Assembly (NCBI RefSeq): GCF_002699205.1
Contig: NZ_PABT01000032.1
Span: 1 to 64,000, forward strand
Source: Allomuricauda sp.
GTDB lineage: Bacteria > Bacteroidota > Bacteroidia > Flavobacteriales > Flavobacteriaceae
Direction of reading: 5' to 3'
DNA length: 64,000 nucleotides
The notes below the pieces were generated by a model. That model had not been told where the DNA came from. It searched no databases and was given only the letters and a program-made list of their open reading frames with translations. This document shows, piece after piece, positions 29,160 through 39,721 of the stretch. The position numbers were made by a program, and so were the translations under genes. Each line of letters starts with the position of its first letter. Positions within the stretch are counted from its first letter, which is position 1.

Positions 29160-30224
29160 TTATCCTTTCTTTTCGAGTTCACTCATTATATCCACCAAAA
29201 CGCCAACACTTTCCAAAGGAAGTGCATTGTACATGGATGCCCGGTAACCACCAACAGACCTGTGTCCGTTGATTCCACTTATCCCTGCCTCTTTGCACAT
29301 CTCATCAAACACATCCTTTAATTCGTCATCGGTGATGTTAAAGGTTGCGTTCATGATGGAACGGTCTTCCTTGGCCGCAATACCTGAAAACAAAGGATTT
29401 AGTTCAATTTCAGAATAGATAAGGTTCGCTTTGCGCTCGTTGATTTCCTCAATAGCGGCGATCCCACCTAAATCCTTTAACCACTGCATGGTGAGCATGG
29501 AAACGTAAACGGCGAAAACAGGTGGGGTATTGAACATACTGTCCTTGGCCACATGCACGGAATAATCCATCATGGATGGTATCTTTCTGGATACTTTGCC
29601 CAATACGTCTTCTTTCACCACCACAAGGGTCGTTCCTGCTGGGCCCATATTTTTCTGCGCTCCGGCATAAATCAGGTCAAATTGTGAAAAGTCCAATTGT
29701 CTGGAAAAAATGTCTGAACTCATATCGCACACCACAGGTACATCAGTTTTGGGAAATTCCTTGAACTGTGTCCCAAATATGGTATTGTTGGAGGTAAGGT
29801 GGAGGTAGTCCAGGTCGGTAGGGATGTCGAATCCCTTTGGGATATGTTTAAAATTATCCTCCTGTGAAGATGCGACCTCTACGATCTCGCCAAACAAACG
29901 GGCTTCCTTGATCGCTTTTTGACTCCATGTACCTGTATTGACATACCCTGCTTTTTTATCCAAAAGATTATAGGCGGTCATCAAGAATTGCATACTGGCA
30001 CCTCCCTGAAGAAACAATGCTTGGTATCCTTTACCTTCCAGGCCCAACAGTTCCAAGGCCAAGGAACGGGCTTTCTCCATAATTGCGACAAATTCTTTGC
30101 TGCGGTGAGAGATTTCTATTAGGGACAGTCCAATGCCATCAAGTTCTATAACGGCCTCGGATGCCTTTTGCATGACCTCTGCGGGCAATATGCAGGGACC
30201 GGCACTAAAATTATGCTTTTTCAT
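29160..30224 (-). CDS. serC: Phosphoserine aminotransferase
   Basis: 'KHNFSAGPCILPAEVMQ', 'LFLQGGASMQF', 'YAGAQKNMGPAGTTLVVV', 'SGINGHRSVGGYRASMYNALPLESV'. Confidence 0.96.
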   Translation of the reverse strand: MKKHNFSAGPCILPAEVMQKASEAVIELDGIGLSLIEISHRSKEFVAIMEKARSLALELLGLEGKGYQALFLQGGASMQFLMTAYNLLDKKAGYVNTGTWSQKAIKEARLFGEIVEVASSQEDNFKHIPKGFDIPTDLDYLHLTSNNTIFGTQFKEFPKTDVPVVCDMSSDIFSRQLDFSQFDLIYAGAQKNMGPAGTTLVVVKEDVLGKVSRKIPSMMDYSVHVAKDSMFNTPPVFAVYVSMLTMQWLKDLGGIAAIEEINERKANLIYSEIELNPLFSGIAAKEDRSIMNATFNITDDELKDVFDEMCKEAGISGINGHRSVGGYRASMYNALPLESVGVLVDIMSELEKKG

Positions 30225-30296
30225 TTCCAATGTTTAAGGGACCAAAGGTCTTAAAAAATGTTGGATCTAAAAATGTTTCCCAAGGTTAGGATTTTC

Positions 30297-31343
30297 TTAA
30301 AGTTTCAGTAGAAACTCCATGGTGTCTATTCCATCCGCGTAGTCATTGAGACCCGGCCTCTGGGTTTGCCCAAAATTAACTTGGTTTTCAACTATTCCGT
30401 TTGATACCACGCATTGGATTTGTTCATCAAGTTCTTCCAATTCTTTTTTTAGACTTGTTTCATCCTCATAAAAGGAATAAAACAATGCAGAAATAGGGGA
30501 GGAGAGCCCATTGTCTTCCTTTAAAACCAAAAAACCGTTGTCCAGGATCTTAAATTCACTCATCAAATACACCGCCTTGTTATAATCATAATTATTGGCA
30601 TATTTATGTTGGTGGATAATGTCCTTATAGTGAAAGAGTGCATTGAACAGCTTCTCAAAATTATAATCTTTTGGCACATAGATCTTGGAAACATTACGGC
30701 ATCCCAATCCATAGTACCTGAAAATATCTTCCCCGAGTGCCCTTAGTTCATCTTCCGTTTCATTTCCTGAAAGTACAGCTACCGAATTTCTGTTTTTTCT
30801 GATGATGTTCGGTTTTTTCCCGAAATAATGTTCAAAATAGCGGCTTGTATTATTGCTTCCCGTGGCAATAACGGCATCAAAGTTTTCGAGACGGCCATCC
30901 ACAAACTCGATCCTATCTGCCAATGATGGTTCCTGCCGGATCAGATATTTTGACAGAAAGGGCAATAGCAGTTTATCATTGGAAGAGAGCTTGGCCAATG
31001 CTTTGTTGCCCGAGAGCAAAACACAAAGAAAATCGTGAAATCCAACTAGGGGAATATTGCCCGCCATCACAATACCAACTGTTTTTGGATCGGGACTACC
31101 TTTTAGATCGTAGTTGGACAGCCAGTCCTTCAGGTTCCCTTCCGTTAACAATCCTCCCCATTGTCCAAGGGAGAACAGGATATTGTCTTCTGTAAACCAT
31201 CCGTTATGGTGCCCAGCCTGTTCAATAATTGCCTTGAGTTCATTATCAAATTCGGTGCCGTCGGAATAACAATTGTCACAATAATCCGTTAGTTGTTTTC
31301 CAAGTTTAACAAAAGCATCTATGGTTTTAATATACGGTGCCAT
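30297..31343 (-). CDS. Acyl-CoA reductase (LuxC-like)
   Basis: 'VGIVMAGNIPLVGFHDFLCVLLSGNKALAKLSSND', 'GSNNTSRYFEHYFGKKPNIIRKNRNSVAVL', 'GLGCRNVSKIYVP'. Confidence 0.88.
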   Translation of the reverse strand: MAPYIKTIDAFVKLGKQLTDYCDNCYSDGTEFDNELKAIIEQAGHHNGWFTEDNILFSLGQWGGLLTEGNLKDWLSNYDLKGSPDPKTVGIVMAGNIPLVGFHDFLCVLLSGNKALAKLSSNDKLLLPFLSKYLIRQEPSLADRIEFVDGRLENFDAVIATGSNNTSRYFEHYFGKKPNIIRKNRNSVAVLSGNETEDELRALGEDIFRYYGLGCRNVSKIYVPKDYNFEKLFNALFHYKDIIHQHKYANNYDYNKAVYLMSEFKILDNGFLVLKEDNGLSSPISALFYSFYEDETSLKKELEELDEQIQCVVSNGIVENQVNFGQTQRPGLNDYADGIDTMEFLLKL

Positions 31344-31428
31344 TAAATTTGTACACTAATTTAGTAGGGGTTATTTTTGTCAAAAGTAAGCATGCTGACA
31401 GGAATCAGCCCAAAAGGAAAGGAAAATT

Positions 31429-31782
31429 ATGGCAATTATTATAACAGATGAATGCATAAATTGTGGTGCTTGCGAGCCAGAATGCCCGAACACGGCAATT
31501 TATGAAGGTGCGGATGAGTGGAGATATAGTGATGGGACTTCGTTAAAGGGCGATGTGGTTTTGCCCAATGGCAAGGAGATCAATGCCGATGAAGTCCAAG
31601 AGCCCATTAGTGATGAGCTTTATTATATTGTTCCAGATAAATGCACGGAGTGCAAAGGTTTTCATGAAGAACCACAATGCGCGGCAGTATGCCCAGTCGA
31701 TTGTTGTGTCCCGGATGAGGACCACGTGGAAACCGAAGAGGAACTACTTAGTAAGCAAAAGTTCATGCATCCCGATGGTTAA
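31429..31782 (+). CDS. 4Fe-4S dicluster ferredoxin
   Basis: '[16 protein letters not shown]' and '[21 protein letters not shown]'. Confidence 0.95.
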   Translation: MAIIITDECINCGACEPECPNTAIYEGADEWRYSDGTSLKGDVVLPNGKEINADEVQEPISDELYYIVPDKCTECKGFHEEPQCAAVCPVDCCVPDEDHVETEEELLSKQKFMHPDG

Positions 31783-31800
31783 GGAGAAAAAAACATTTAA

Positions 31801-31834
31801 TTTAGCCCGGACCTAAAATGGTTCGGGTTTTTTT
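31801..31834 (+). terminator. Rho-independent terminator after ferredoxin
   Basis: agcccggaccta...ggttcgggttttttt. Confidence 0.75.
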
Positions 31835-31963
31835 ATGCAAGAAAAAGAGAAAGAATATAACGGTATTTGGAAGCAAATAGGGTGCGTACTATCCCTTATC
31901 GCCATTTTTGGCATTATCGCCTTGGCAATCATAGGTTTATATTTGTTGATAAAAAATTATTAG
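31835..31963 (+). CDS. Small single-TM protein (42 aa)
   Basis: MQEKEKEYNGIWKQIGCVLSLIAIFGIIALAIIGLYLLIKNY; not in the supplied ORF track. Confidence 0.5.
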   Translation: MQEKEKEYNGIWKQIGCVLSLIAIFGIIALAIIGLYLLIKNY

Positions 31964-31986
31964 GCTTTAGTACCAAAACTTCATGT

Positions 31987-31994
31987 TATATTTG
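31987..31994 (+). promoter_or_regulatory. Bacteroidota-type -7 box upstream of ychF
   Basis: TATATTTG matches TAnnTTTG, 24 bp upstream of the ychF start codon. Confidence 0.6.
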
Positions 31995-32018
31995 CAGCCT
32001 CAAAACACAAGAATTTAG

Positions 32019-33113
32019 ATGAAAGCAGGTATTGTAGGATTGCCCAACGTTGGAAAATCAACGCTTTTTAACTGTCTGTCCAACGCTAAGGCACAAAGTG
32101 CCAATTTCCCGTTTTGTACCATAGAGCCCAATATTGGTGTGGTAAACGTGCCCGATAAACGCTTGGAAAAATTGGAGGAACTGGTCAACCCTGAGCGTGT
32201 ATTGCCTGCCACAGTGGAGATTGTGGACATTGCCGGTTTGGTAAAAGGGGCCAGTAAAGGTGAGGGACTTGGAAACCAGTTTTTGGGGAACATCCGCGAA
32301 ACCGATGCCATTTTGCACGTGCTCAGGTGTTTTGACAACGACAATGTTGTGCACGTTGATGGTTCCGTAGACCCCATCAGGGACAAGGAGACCATTGATA
32401 TGGAATTGCAGCTTAAAGATTTGGAGAGTGTTGAGAAGAAACTCGACAAGGTAAAACGTGCCGCCAAAACAGGAAATAAAGAGGCCCAAAAAGAAGAAGC
32501 CGTGCTATCCGCACTAAAAGAGGGACTTGAGGCTGGAAAATCTGTAAGGGCCATTGAAATTGGTGAAGATGAACGTGAGGAATTTGTAAAACCGTTACAA
32601 TTGATCACGGATAAACCCGTAATGTATGTTTGCAATGTGGATGAAGATGCAGCAGTTGATGGAAACGCTTACGTGGAAAAGGTAAAGGAAGCCGTAGCCG
32701 ATGAAAATGCCGAGGTCATCTTTTTGGCCGTGGGCACCGAAGCCGATATCACCGAGTTGGAAACTTTCGAAGAACGCCAAATGTTTTTGGAGGACCTAGG
32801 TCTTTCCGAACCCGGTTCCGCCAAATTGATCCGTGGCGCCTACAAATTACTTGACCTGGAAACCTATTTTACCGCAGGAGTGAAGGAAGTCCGGGCATGG
32901 ACCATTCCTGTTGGGGCCACAGCCCCTCAGGCCGCAGGTGTGATTCATACTGATTTCGAAAAAGGGTTTATCCGTGCAGAGGTCATCTCATACGATGATT
33001 TCGTAAAATATGGCAGTGAGGCCAAAGTCAAAGAGGCTGGACGTATGCGCGTGGAGGGCAAAGAATATATTGTTAAAGATGGCGATATAATGCACTTTAG
33101 GTTCAACGTGTAA
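32019..33113 (+). CDS. ychF: Redox-regulated ATPase YchF
   Basis: 'GIVGLPNVGKSTLFNCLSNAKAQSANFPFCTIEPNIGVV'. Confidence 0.97.
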   Translation: MKAGIVGLPNVGKSTLFNCLSNAKAQSANFPFCTIEPNIGVVNVPDKRLEKLEELVNPERVLPATVEIVDIAGLVKGASKGEGLGNQFLGNIRETDAILHVLRCFDNDNVVHVDGSVDPIRDKETIDMELQLKDLESVEKKLDKVKRAAKTGNKEAQKEEAVLSALKEGLEAGKSVRAIEIGEDEREEFVKPLQLITDKPVMYVCNVDEDAAVDGNAYVEKVKEAVADENAEVIFLAVGTEADITELETFEERQMFLEDLGLSEPGSAKLIRGAYKLLDLETYFTAGVKEVRAWTIPVGATAPQAAGVIHTDFEKGFIRAEVISYDDFVKYGSEAKVKEAGRMRVEGKEYIVKDGDIMHFRFNV

Positions 33114-33180
33114 GCGCTGGGCATTGTAATCCTTTATCTTTTTGGTTTTCCGATCTACTGACATGGAATAGCTTTGCTAT

Positions 33181-34083
33181 ATGTCTAGTAAGAGCTTGGG
33201 GATTTTATACGGTGTTTTGGGAGTGGTTATGTTTTCATCCAAAGCTGTTATGGTAAAACTTGCCTACGCTTATGATGTGGATACCCTTGATCTACTCATG
33301 TTCCGGATGCTATTCTCCTTACCGTTTTACATGATCATTCTCTTTTTGACCAGAAAGAAAACGACAAAGACCGAAATTCTCCAAAAAGATTATGCTTGGT
33401 TACTCCTTTTTGGGTTTGTGGGATACTACTTGGCCAGTTATTTCGATTTTTTAGGACTGAATTACATTAAGGCAGGGTTGGAGCGCATTATTTTATTTGT
33501 GTATCCTACTATCGTTGTCTTTCTCACATGGATTATATTTAAACAGCGGATTGGCCGAGTGCAACGTATTGCGATTGCCATAACGTACTTGGGAGTTTTG
33601 ATAACCTTTTGGAATGAGTTGGATATTTCGGGAAATCAAGTTTTACTGGGTGGATTTTTGGTATTGTTGAGCGCCATTACCTATGCATCATACTTGGTTG
33701 GCAGTGGCTGGCTGATTCCCAAATTTGGAGTGCTCCGGTTTACGTGCTACGCCATGATCGTTTCCACTTTCTGTATTGTGATCCATTATTTGATATCAGG
33801 ACATTGGAAATTGATGGATTACCCTTGGCCAGTTTATATATATGGGTTGGCCATGGCCATTTTTGCCACATTGATTCCATCCTTTTTGGTATCGGCCTCC
33901 ATTCAGAGGTTGGGAGCCTCCAATTTTTCTATTTTGGGAAGTTTGGGCCCCATTTCCACCATATTGTTGGCCTTTGTATTTTTGGACGAAAAACTCACCA
34001 TTTGGCAGTTATTGGGCATGCTAATCGTTATTTTTGGCGTCACCTATCTTTCGGTTCAGGAAAAAAAACGGGCAAAGGGCTGA
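33181..34083 (+). CDS. DMT-family (EamA) transporter
   Basis: 300 aa, ~10 TM helices, internal duplication; 'FLDEKLTIWQLLGMLIVIFGVTYL'. Confidence 0.9.
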   Translation: MSSKSLGILYGVLGVVMFSSKAVMVKLAYAYDVDTLDLLMFRMLFSLPFYMIILFLTRKKTTKTEILQKDYAWLLLFGFVGYYLASYFDFLGLNYIKAGLERIILFVYPTIVVFLTWIIFKQRIGRVQRIAIAITYLGVLITFWNELDISGNQVLLGGFLVLLSAITYASYLVGSGWLIPKFGVLRFTCYAMIVSTFCIVIHYLISGHWKLMDYPWPVYIYGLAMAIFATLIPSFLVSASIQRLGASNFSILGSLGPISTILLAFVFLDEKLTIWQLLGMLIVIFGVTYLSVQEKKRAKG

Positions 34084-34184
34084 TTTATATTAACAATAAT
34101 ATTTTTCATTGTTGATTACTTTCTACCTTACACCCTTTTATTTTTGCTCCTAAATTTTATATTGCAGGGATTAACCCTTAACTA

Positions 34185-36044
34185 ATGGCAGACACCCAAT
34201 ATACTGAGGATAATATCCGTTCGCTGGACTGGAAGGAGCATATTCGTATGCGTCCAGGGATGTACATTGGAAAATTGGGCGACGGTTCCTCTGCAGATGA
34301 CGGCATTTACATCCTCCTCAAGGAAGTAATCGATAACTGTATCGATGAATTTGTGATGGGAGCGGGGAAGACCATCGAGATCAACATTAAAGACAATACC
34401 GTCCACGTGCGGGATTATGGTCGTGGAATCCCTTTGGGAAAAGTGGTCGACGTAGTCTCCAAAATGAACACCGGAGGAAAGTACGATACCCGTGCCTTTA
34501 AAAAATCGGTTGGATTGAACGGGGTAGGTACCAAAGCCGTAAACGCCCTTTCCACATATTTTAGGGTAGAATCCAACAGAGATGGCAAATCCAAGTCCGC
34601 GGAGTTTAAGGCAGGAAACTTGGTGAATGAAGAACTTTTGGAACAATCTTCCAGAAGAAAAGGGACCAAAGTCAGTTTCACACCTGACGAATCCATCTTT
34701 AAAAAATATAAATACAGAAGCGAGTATGTGGAACGCATGCTCAAAAATTATGTCTATCTAAACCCAGGGTTGACGATTGTTTTCAATGGTGAAAAATTCC
34801 ATTCAGAAAATGGTTTGAGGGATTTATTGGAGGACAACAACAACGAAGAGGATTTTCTATATCCAATCATCCATTTAAAAGGTGATGACATTGAAGTGGC
34901 CATGACCCACAGCAAGACCCAATACAGCGAAGAGTACCATTCTTTCGTGAACGGACAGCATACCACACAGGGAGGTACGCACCAATCCGCGTTCAGGGAA
35001 GCTGTGGTCAGGACCATTCGTGATTTCTACGGGAAAAATTACGATGCGTCGGATATTCGAAAATCTATCATATCCGCAGTTTCCATAAAAGTCATGGAAC
35101 CCGTGTTCGAGAGCCAGACCAAAACAAAACTGGGCTCCACCGACATGGGAGGCAACCTGCCCACCGTACGGACATATATAAACGATTTTGTGGGCACACA
35201 ACTGGACAATTATCTCCATAAAAACCCGCAGACAGCGGAAGCACTTCAAAGAAAAATAGTGCAGGCGGAGAAAGAACGTAAGGAGCTTTCCGGAATTCGA
35301 AAACTGGCCAGGGAACGTGCAAAAAAAGCAAGCCTCCACAATAAAAAGCTTCGGGATTGCCGTATCCATCTCCAGGACATGAAAAAGGACCGCCGTTTGG
35401 AAACCACACTTTTCATCACCGAAGGGGATTCCGCTTCAGGTTCCATTACCAAATCCAGGGACGTGAACACGCAGGCCGTCTTCAGTCTTCGGGGAAAACC
35501 GTTGAATTCCTACGGAATGTCCAAAAAAATCGTCTATGAGAACGAAGAGTTCAATCTTTTGCAGGCTGCGCTCAACATTGAGGACTCCATGGAAGACCTA
35601 CGATACAATAATATTGTGATCGCCACGGATGCCGATGTGGACGGAATGCACATTCGCTTGCTGTTGATTACCTTTTTCTTGCAGTTTTTCCCAGAACTGA
35701 TCAAGGAAAATCATTTATATATTCTTCAAACCCCGCTATTTCGGGTCCGCAATAAAAAAGAAACCATTTATTGCTACAGTGAAGAAGAGAAAAGGCAAGC
35801 CATTGAAAAACTCACAGGAAAACCCGAGATTACCCGATTTAAGGGATTGGGTGAAATTTCGCCTGATGAGTTCAAACATTTTATTGGTGATGATATCCGC
35901 TTGGAGCCTGTTATGCTGGACAAAGCAATGAGCATAGACAATCTTTTGAAGTTTTATATGGGAAAAAACACACCGGACAGGCAGGAGTTTATCATAAACA
36001 ACCTTAAAGTAGAACTTGATTTAGTAGAAGAAAACCAACTATAA
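34185..36044 (+). CDS. parE: DNA topoisomerase IV subunit B
   Basis: '[16 protein letters not shown]', '[14 protein letters not shown]', '[12 protein letters not shown]', '[13 protein letters not shown]'. No paralogous gyrB in the window; adjacent to parC. Confidence 0.93.
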   Translation: MADTQYTEDNIRSLDWKEHIRMRPGMYIGKLGDGSSADDGIYILLKEVIDNCIDEFVMGAGKTIEINIKDNTVHVRDYGRGIPLGKVVDVVSKMNTGGKYDTRAFKKSVGLNGVGTKAVNALSTYFRVESNRDGKSKSAEFKAGNLVNEELLEQSSRRKGTKVSFTPDESIFKKYKYRSEYVERMLKNYVYLNPGLTIVFNGEKFHSENGLRDLLEDNNNEEDFLYPIIHLKGDDIEVAMTHSKTQYSEEYHSFVNGQHTTQGGTHQSAFREAVVRTIRDFYGKNYDASDIRKSIISAVSIKVMEPVFESQTKTKLGSTDMGGNLPTVRTYINDFVGTQLDNYLHKNPQTAEALQRKIVQAEKERKELSGIRKLARERAKKASLHNKKLRDCRIHLQDMKKDRRLETTLFITEGDSASGSITKSRDVNTQAVFSLRGKPLNSYGMSKKIVYENEEFNLLQAALNIEDSMEDLRYNNIVIATDADVDGMHIRLLLITFFLQFFPELIKENHLYILQTPLFRVRNKKETIYCYSEEEKRQAIEKLTGKPEITRFKGLGEISPDEFKHFIGDDIRLEPVMLDKAMSIDNLLKFYMGKNTPDRQEFIINNLKVELDLVEENQL

Positions 36045-36068
36045 CCCAAATAAATGCCGTGCTTCTAG

Positions 36069-38696
36069 ATGGAAGATAATGAAGAACTGAACGAAGAAAG
36101 TTTAGATAACCAAGAAGAATCCCAAGAAAGCCTGGTAAGGGTTACTGGGATGTACAAGGATTGGTTTTTGGATTACGCTTCGTATGTTATATTGGAGCGT
36201 GCCGTACCTGCTATTGAAGATGGTTTTAAACCTGTGCAGCGCAGGATCATGCATGCATTGAAAGAACTGGACGATGGTCGCTACAATAAAGTAGCCAACG
36301 TAGTGGGCCATACCATGCAGTACCATCCTCACGGTGACGCCAGTATCGCAGATGCCATGGTTCAGATTGGTCAAAAGGACCTCCTTATCGATACCCAGGG
36401 TAACTGGGGGAATATTTTGACCGGAGATGGAGCTGCCGCCCCACGTTACATAGAGGCGCGGCTTTCCAAATTCGCACTTGAAGTTGTGTACAGTCCAAAA
36501 ATTACGGAATGGCAACTTTCTTATGACGGCAGAAAGAAAGAACCCGTAAACCTTCCGGTTAAGTTCCCATTATTGCTCGCCCAAGGAGCGGAAGGGATCG
36601 CAGTGGGGCTTTCCACCAAAATTCTCCCCCATAATTTCAATGAATTGATAGACGCTTCCATAAAGCATTTAAAAGGAAAGCGATTTACCATTTATCCGGA
36701 TTTTCCAACAGCCGGAATCATTGATGTGACCAATTATAACGATGGTATGCGTGGTGGCAAGATAAGGGTAAGGGCCAAAATATCCACTTTGAACAAAAAT
36801 ACCCTTGTTATAAATGAAATACCATATGGGACCAATACTTCCTCTTTAATTGATTCCATCTTAAAGGCTAACGATAAGGGAAAAATCAAAGTCAAAAAGA
36901 TAGAGGATAACACGGCTGCGGAAGTGGAGATCTTGGTGCATTTGCCAAACGGCATCTCCCCGGACAAAACCATTGACGCACTGTATGCCTTTACCGCCTG
37001 TGAGTCTTCCATATCCCCATTGGGATGTGTTATCGAAAACAACAAACCATTGTTTATCGGCGTCACGGAGATGCTTGAAAGATCCACGGACAAAACAGTG
37101 GATCTACTTAAAGCAGAGCTTCAAATACAGTTGGACGAACTTGAAGAGCAATGGCATTTTTCTTCATTGGAACGAATTTTTATAGAGAACAGGATTTACC
37201 GAGAGATAGAAGAAGAGGAAACCTGGGATGGGGTGATCAAGGCTATCGATGAAGGCCTGAAACCCCATATTTCACATCTAAAAAGAGCCGTGACCAAGGA
37301 CGATATCGTTCGGTTGACCGAAATACGAATCAAGCGTATTTCAAAGTTTGATTTAGATAAAGCACAACAACTCATTGAAAGTCTGGAAGATAGGATTGCC
37401 GAAACCAAACACCACCTGGAACATTTGGTGGACTATGCCATCGCATACTTCAAGGAATTGAAGAAGAAATATGGTGCAGGCAGGGAACGAAAATCGGAAA
37501 TAAGGGTTTTTGATGAGATCGAAGCCACAAAAGTGGTCATCAGGAACACGAAACTCTACGTGAACCGCAAAGAAGGTTTTATCGGAACCTCCTTGAAAAG
37601 GGACGAATACGTTACGGATTGCAGTGATATTGATGACATTATCGTCTTTACGCAAAAAGGGGAGATGATGGTCACCAAGGTGGATTCCAAGGTATTTGTC
37701 GGGAAGAACATCATCCACGTGGCCGTATTCAAAAAGAAAGATACACGCACCACCTACAATATGATCTATAAGGTCATGAAGGGGGGTCCCAGTTATGTAA
37801 AGCGCTTCAATGTAACCAGTATAACAAGGGACAAGATATACCAGCTCACTGGGGACAAACCATCCGCGGAAGTGCTTTATTTCTCCGCCAATCCAAATGG
37901 TGAGGCCGAAGTTGTCACGGTAATGTTGCGTCAATCAGGAAGTATCAAAAAACTGAAATGGGACCTTGATTTTTCAGACGTGCTCATCAAAGGCAGGGGA
38001 TCCAAAGGGAACTTGGTCACCAAATATCCAGTAAAGCGCATTGAACTGAAAGAAAAGGGAGTATCCACCCTGAAACCCAGAAAAATTTGGTTTGACGATG
38101 TAGTAAACAGACTAAATGTTGATGGAAGAGGGGAGTTGCTTGGTGAATTCAAAGGGGACGACCTGCTTTTGGTGATAGACCAAAAGGGCGTGGTTAAAAC
38201 CATTCCCCCGGATTTGCTCACCCGATTCAACGACGATATGGTCGTATTGGAAAAATGGAATCCAGAAAAACCTATTTCCGTGGTCCATTACGTAGGAGAC
38301 AAGGAACGTTACTATCTAAAAAGGTTCTTGGTAGAAAACCCCAACAAGGAAGAAGTGGTCATCACCGATGACCCTAAATCCCATTTGGAACTTGTATCTA
38401 CGGATTGGAGACCCAGGTTGGAAATAGAATTCGTAAAGCCACGGGGGAAAGACCCCAAACCCAACCTAGAAGTAAACGTGGAAGAGTTCATAGCGGTAAA
38501 AGGAATAAAAGCCCTGGGAAATCAGCTTACCCCTGAGAAAGTCAAGAACATCAATGCCCTGGAACCTTTGCCCTACGAAGAGCCCAAGGAACAAAAAACC
38601 GAGGACATCGAGGTAGTTGACGAAGAACAAATAGAAAAGGGTGATGATGATATAGAAACAAAGAATGACGGTTCGGACCAAACTACTTTGTTTTAA
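36069..38696 (+). CDS. parC: DNA topoisomerase IV subunit A
   Basis: 'YILERAVPAIEDGFKPVQRRIMHAL', 'NVVGHTMQYHPHGDASIADAMVQIGQ', 'PRYIEARLSKFA'. Confidence 0.93.
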   Translation: MEDNEELNEESLDNQEESQESLVRVTGMYKDWFLDYASYVILERAVPAIEDGFKPVQRRIMHALKELDDGRYNKVANVVGHTMQYHPHGDASIADAMVQIGQKDLLIDTQGNWGNILTGDGAAAPRYIEARLSKFALEVVYSPKITEWQLSYDGRKKEPVNLPVKFPLLLAQGAEGIAVGLSTKILPHNFNELIDASIKHLKGKRFTIYPDFPTAGIIDVTNYNDGMRGGKIRVRAKISTLNKNTLVINEIPYGTNTSSLIDSILKANDKGKIKVKKIEDNTAAEVEILVHLPNGISPDKTIDALYAFTACESSISPLGCVIENNKPLFIGVTEMLERSTDKTVDLLKAELQIQLDELEEQWHFSSLERIFIENRIYREIEEEETWDGVIKAIDEGLKPHISHLKRAVTKDDIVRLTEIRIKRISKFDLDKAQQLIESLEDRIAETKHHLEHLVDYAIAYFKELKKKYGAGRERKSEIRVFDEIEATKVVIRNTKLYVNRKEGFIGTSLKRDEYVTDCSDIDDIIVFTQKGEMMVTKVDSKVFVGKNIIHVAVFKKKDTRTTYNMIYKVMKGGPSYVKRFNVTSITRDKIYQLTGDKPSAEVLYFSANPNGEAEVVTVMLRQSGSIKKLKWDLDFSDVLIKGRGSKGNLVTKYPVKRIELKEKGVSTLKPRKIWFDDVVNRLNVDGRGELLGEFKGDDLLLVIDQKGVVKTIPPDLLTRFNDDMVVLEKWNPEKPISVVHYVGDKERYYLKRFLVENPNKEEVVITDDPKSHLELVSTDWRPRLEIEFVKPRGKDPKPNLEVNVEEFIAVKGIKALGNQLTPEKVKNINALEPLPYEEPKEQKTEDIEVVDEEQIEKGDDDIETKNDGSDQTTLF

Positions 38697-38758
38697 TGCA
38701 ATTTATGGTTAAATTTCACAAAAACACATACTTAGAGCTTAAAGCTTAAATTTTATTT

Positions 38759-39721
38759 ATGGATTTTACAAACCCCCTGGTATATGGCGTGCCAGTATTT
38801 ATCGCCTTCATTTTATTGGAGTTAACATATAGTAAAACCCATGACCACGAACATCACGACCTTTATGATTGGAAGGATTTAGCTGCTAGCGGTTTTATGG
38901 GTATTGGCTCTGCAATTTTGGGGCCCTTGTTCAAGGTCGCTTTCGCTATTCTTCTTTTTGAAGGGACCTATGAGCTTTTCAATCCTGAAGTTGACGGGGT
39001 AAGAACCAATCTTTTGGGATACAAATCCTTTGGGTACGCTTGGTATGTTTGGATTTTATGCCAATTGGCCGATGATTTCACCTACTATTGGTTCCATAGG
39101 GCCAACCACGAGGTTAGAATATTATGGGCTGCCCACATTGTGCACCACTCGTCGGATAATTTTAATTTGGGTACCGCCATACGAAACGGATGGTTCACTA
39201 TTTTGTACAAGCCCTTCTTTTATATATGGATGCCTGCCATTGGATTTCCCCCAGAAATGGTTTTGGTATGCCTGGGAATTGAAGCCTTGTGGCAATTTCA
39301 GTTACACACGGTCTATGTCCCAAAACTTGGTTTTTTGGAAAAATTTCTCAACACACATACCATGCATCAAGTACACCACGCCCAAAATGTGGAGTATTTG
39401 GATAAAAACCACGGAGGTTTCTTGAACATCTTCGACAGGATGTTCGGTACATGGAAGGAATTGGATGATGATGTCGATGTGAAATATGGGGTTATCCACG
39501 CACCTGACTCATACAACCCTATAGTTATCTTGACCCACGAGTTCAAAGATATCTGGAAGGATGTAAAAAAATCAAAGAAGTTGTCCCATAAGTTAATGTA
39601 CATCTTCGGCCCCCCGGGATGGAGCCATGACGGAAGCACCCTTACCGTAAAACAACAACAACGTTTGTTCAAAAAACAAAAGGAAAATGCTCCAGAGCTA
39701 TCATATCAAAGACCAAATTAA
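38759..39721 (+). CDS. Sterol desaturase / fatty acid hydroxylase family protein
   Basis: Histidine boxes 'YYWFHRANHEVRILWAAHIVHHSSDNFN', 'HTMHQVHHAQN'. Confidence 0.92.
   Translation: MDFTNPLVYGVPVFIAFILLELTYSKTHDHEHHDLYDWKDLAASGFMGIGSAILGPLFKVAFAILLFEGTYELFNPEVDGVRTNLLGYKSFGYAWYVWILCQLADDFTYYWFHRANHEVRILWAAHIVHHSSDNFNLGTAIRNGWFTILYKPFFYIWMPAIGFPPEMVLVCLGIEALWQFQLHTVYVPKLGFLEKFLNTHTMHQVHHAQNVEYLDKNHGGFLNIFDRMFGTWKELDDDVDVKYGVIHAPDSYNPIVILTHEFKDIWKDVKKSKKLSHKLMYIFGPPGWSHDGSTLTVKQQQRLFKKQKENAPELSYQRPN

Noticed and set aside
32015-32635. 206-aa minus-strand Ser/Thr-rich ORF opposite ychF
   Set aside because: Typical antisense shadow ORF of a conserved GTPase/ATPase gene.
34182-35470. Several antisense ORFs opposite parE
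   Set aside because: Overlap essential coding sequence; compositional artefacts.
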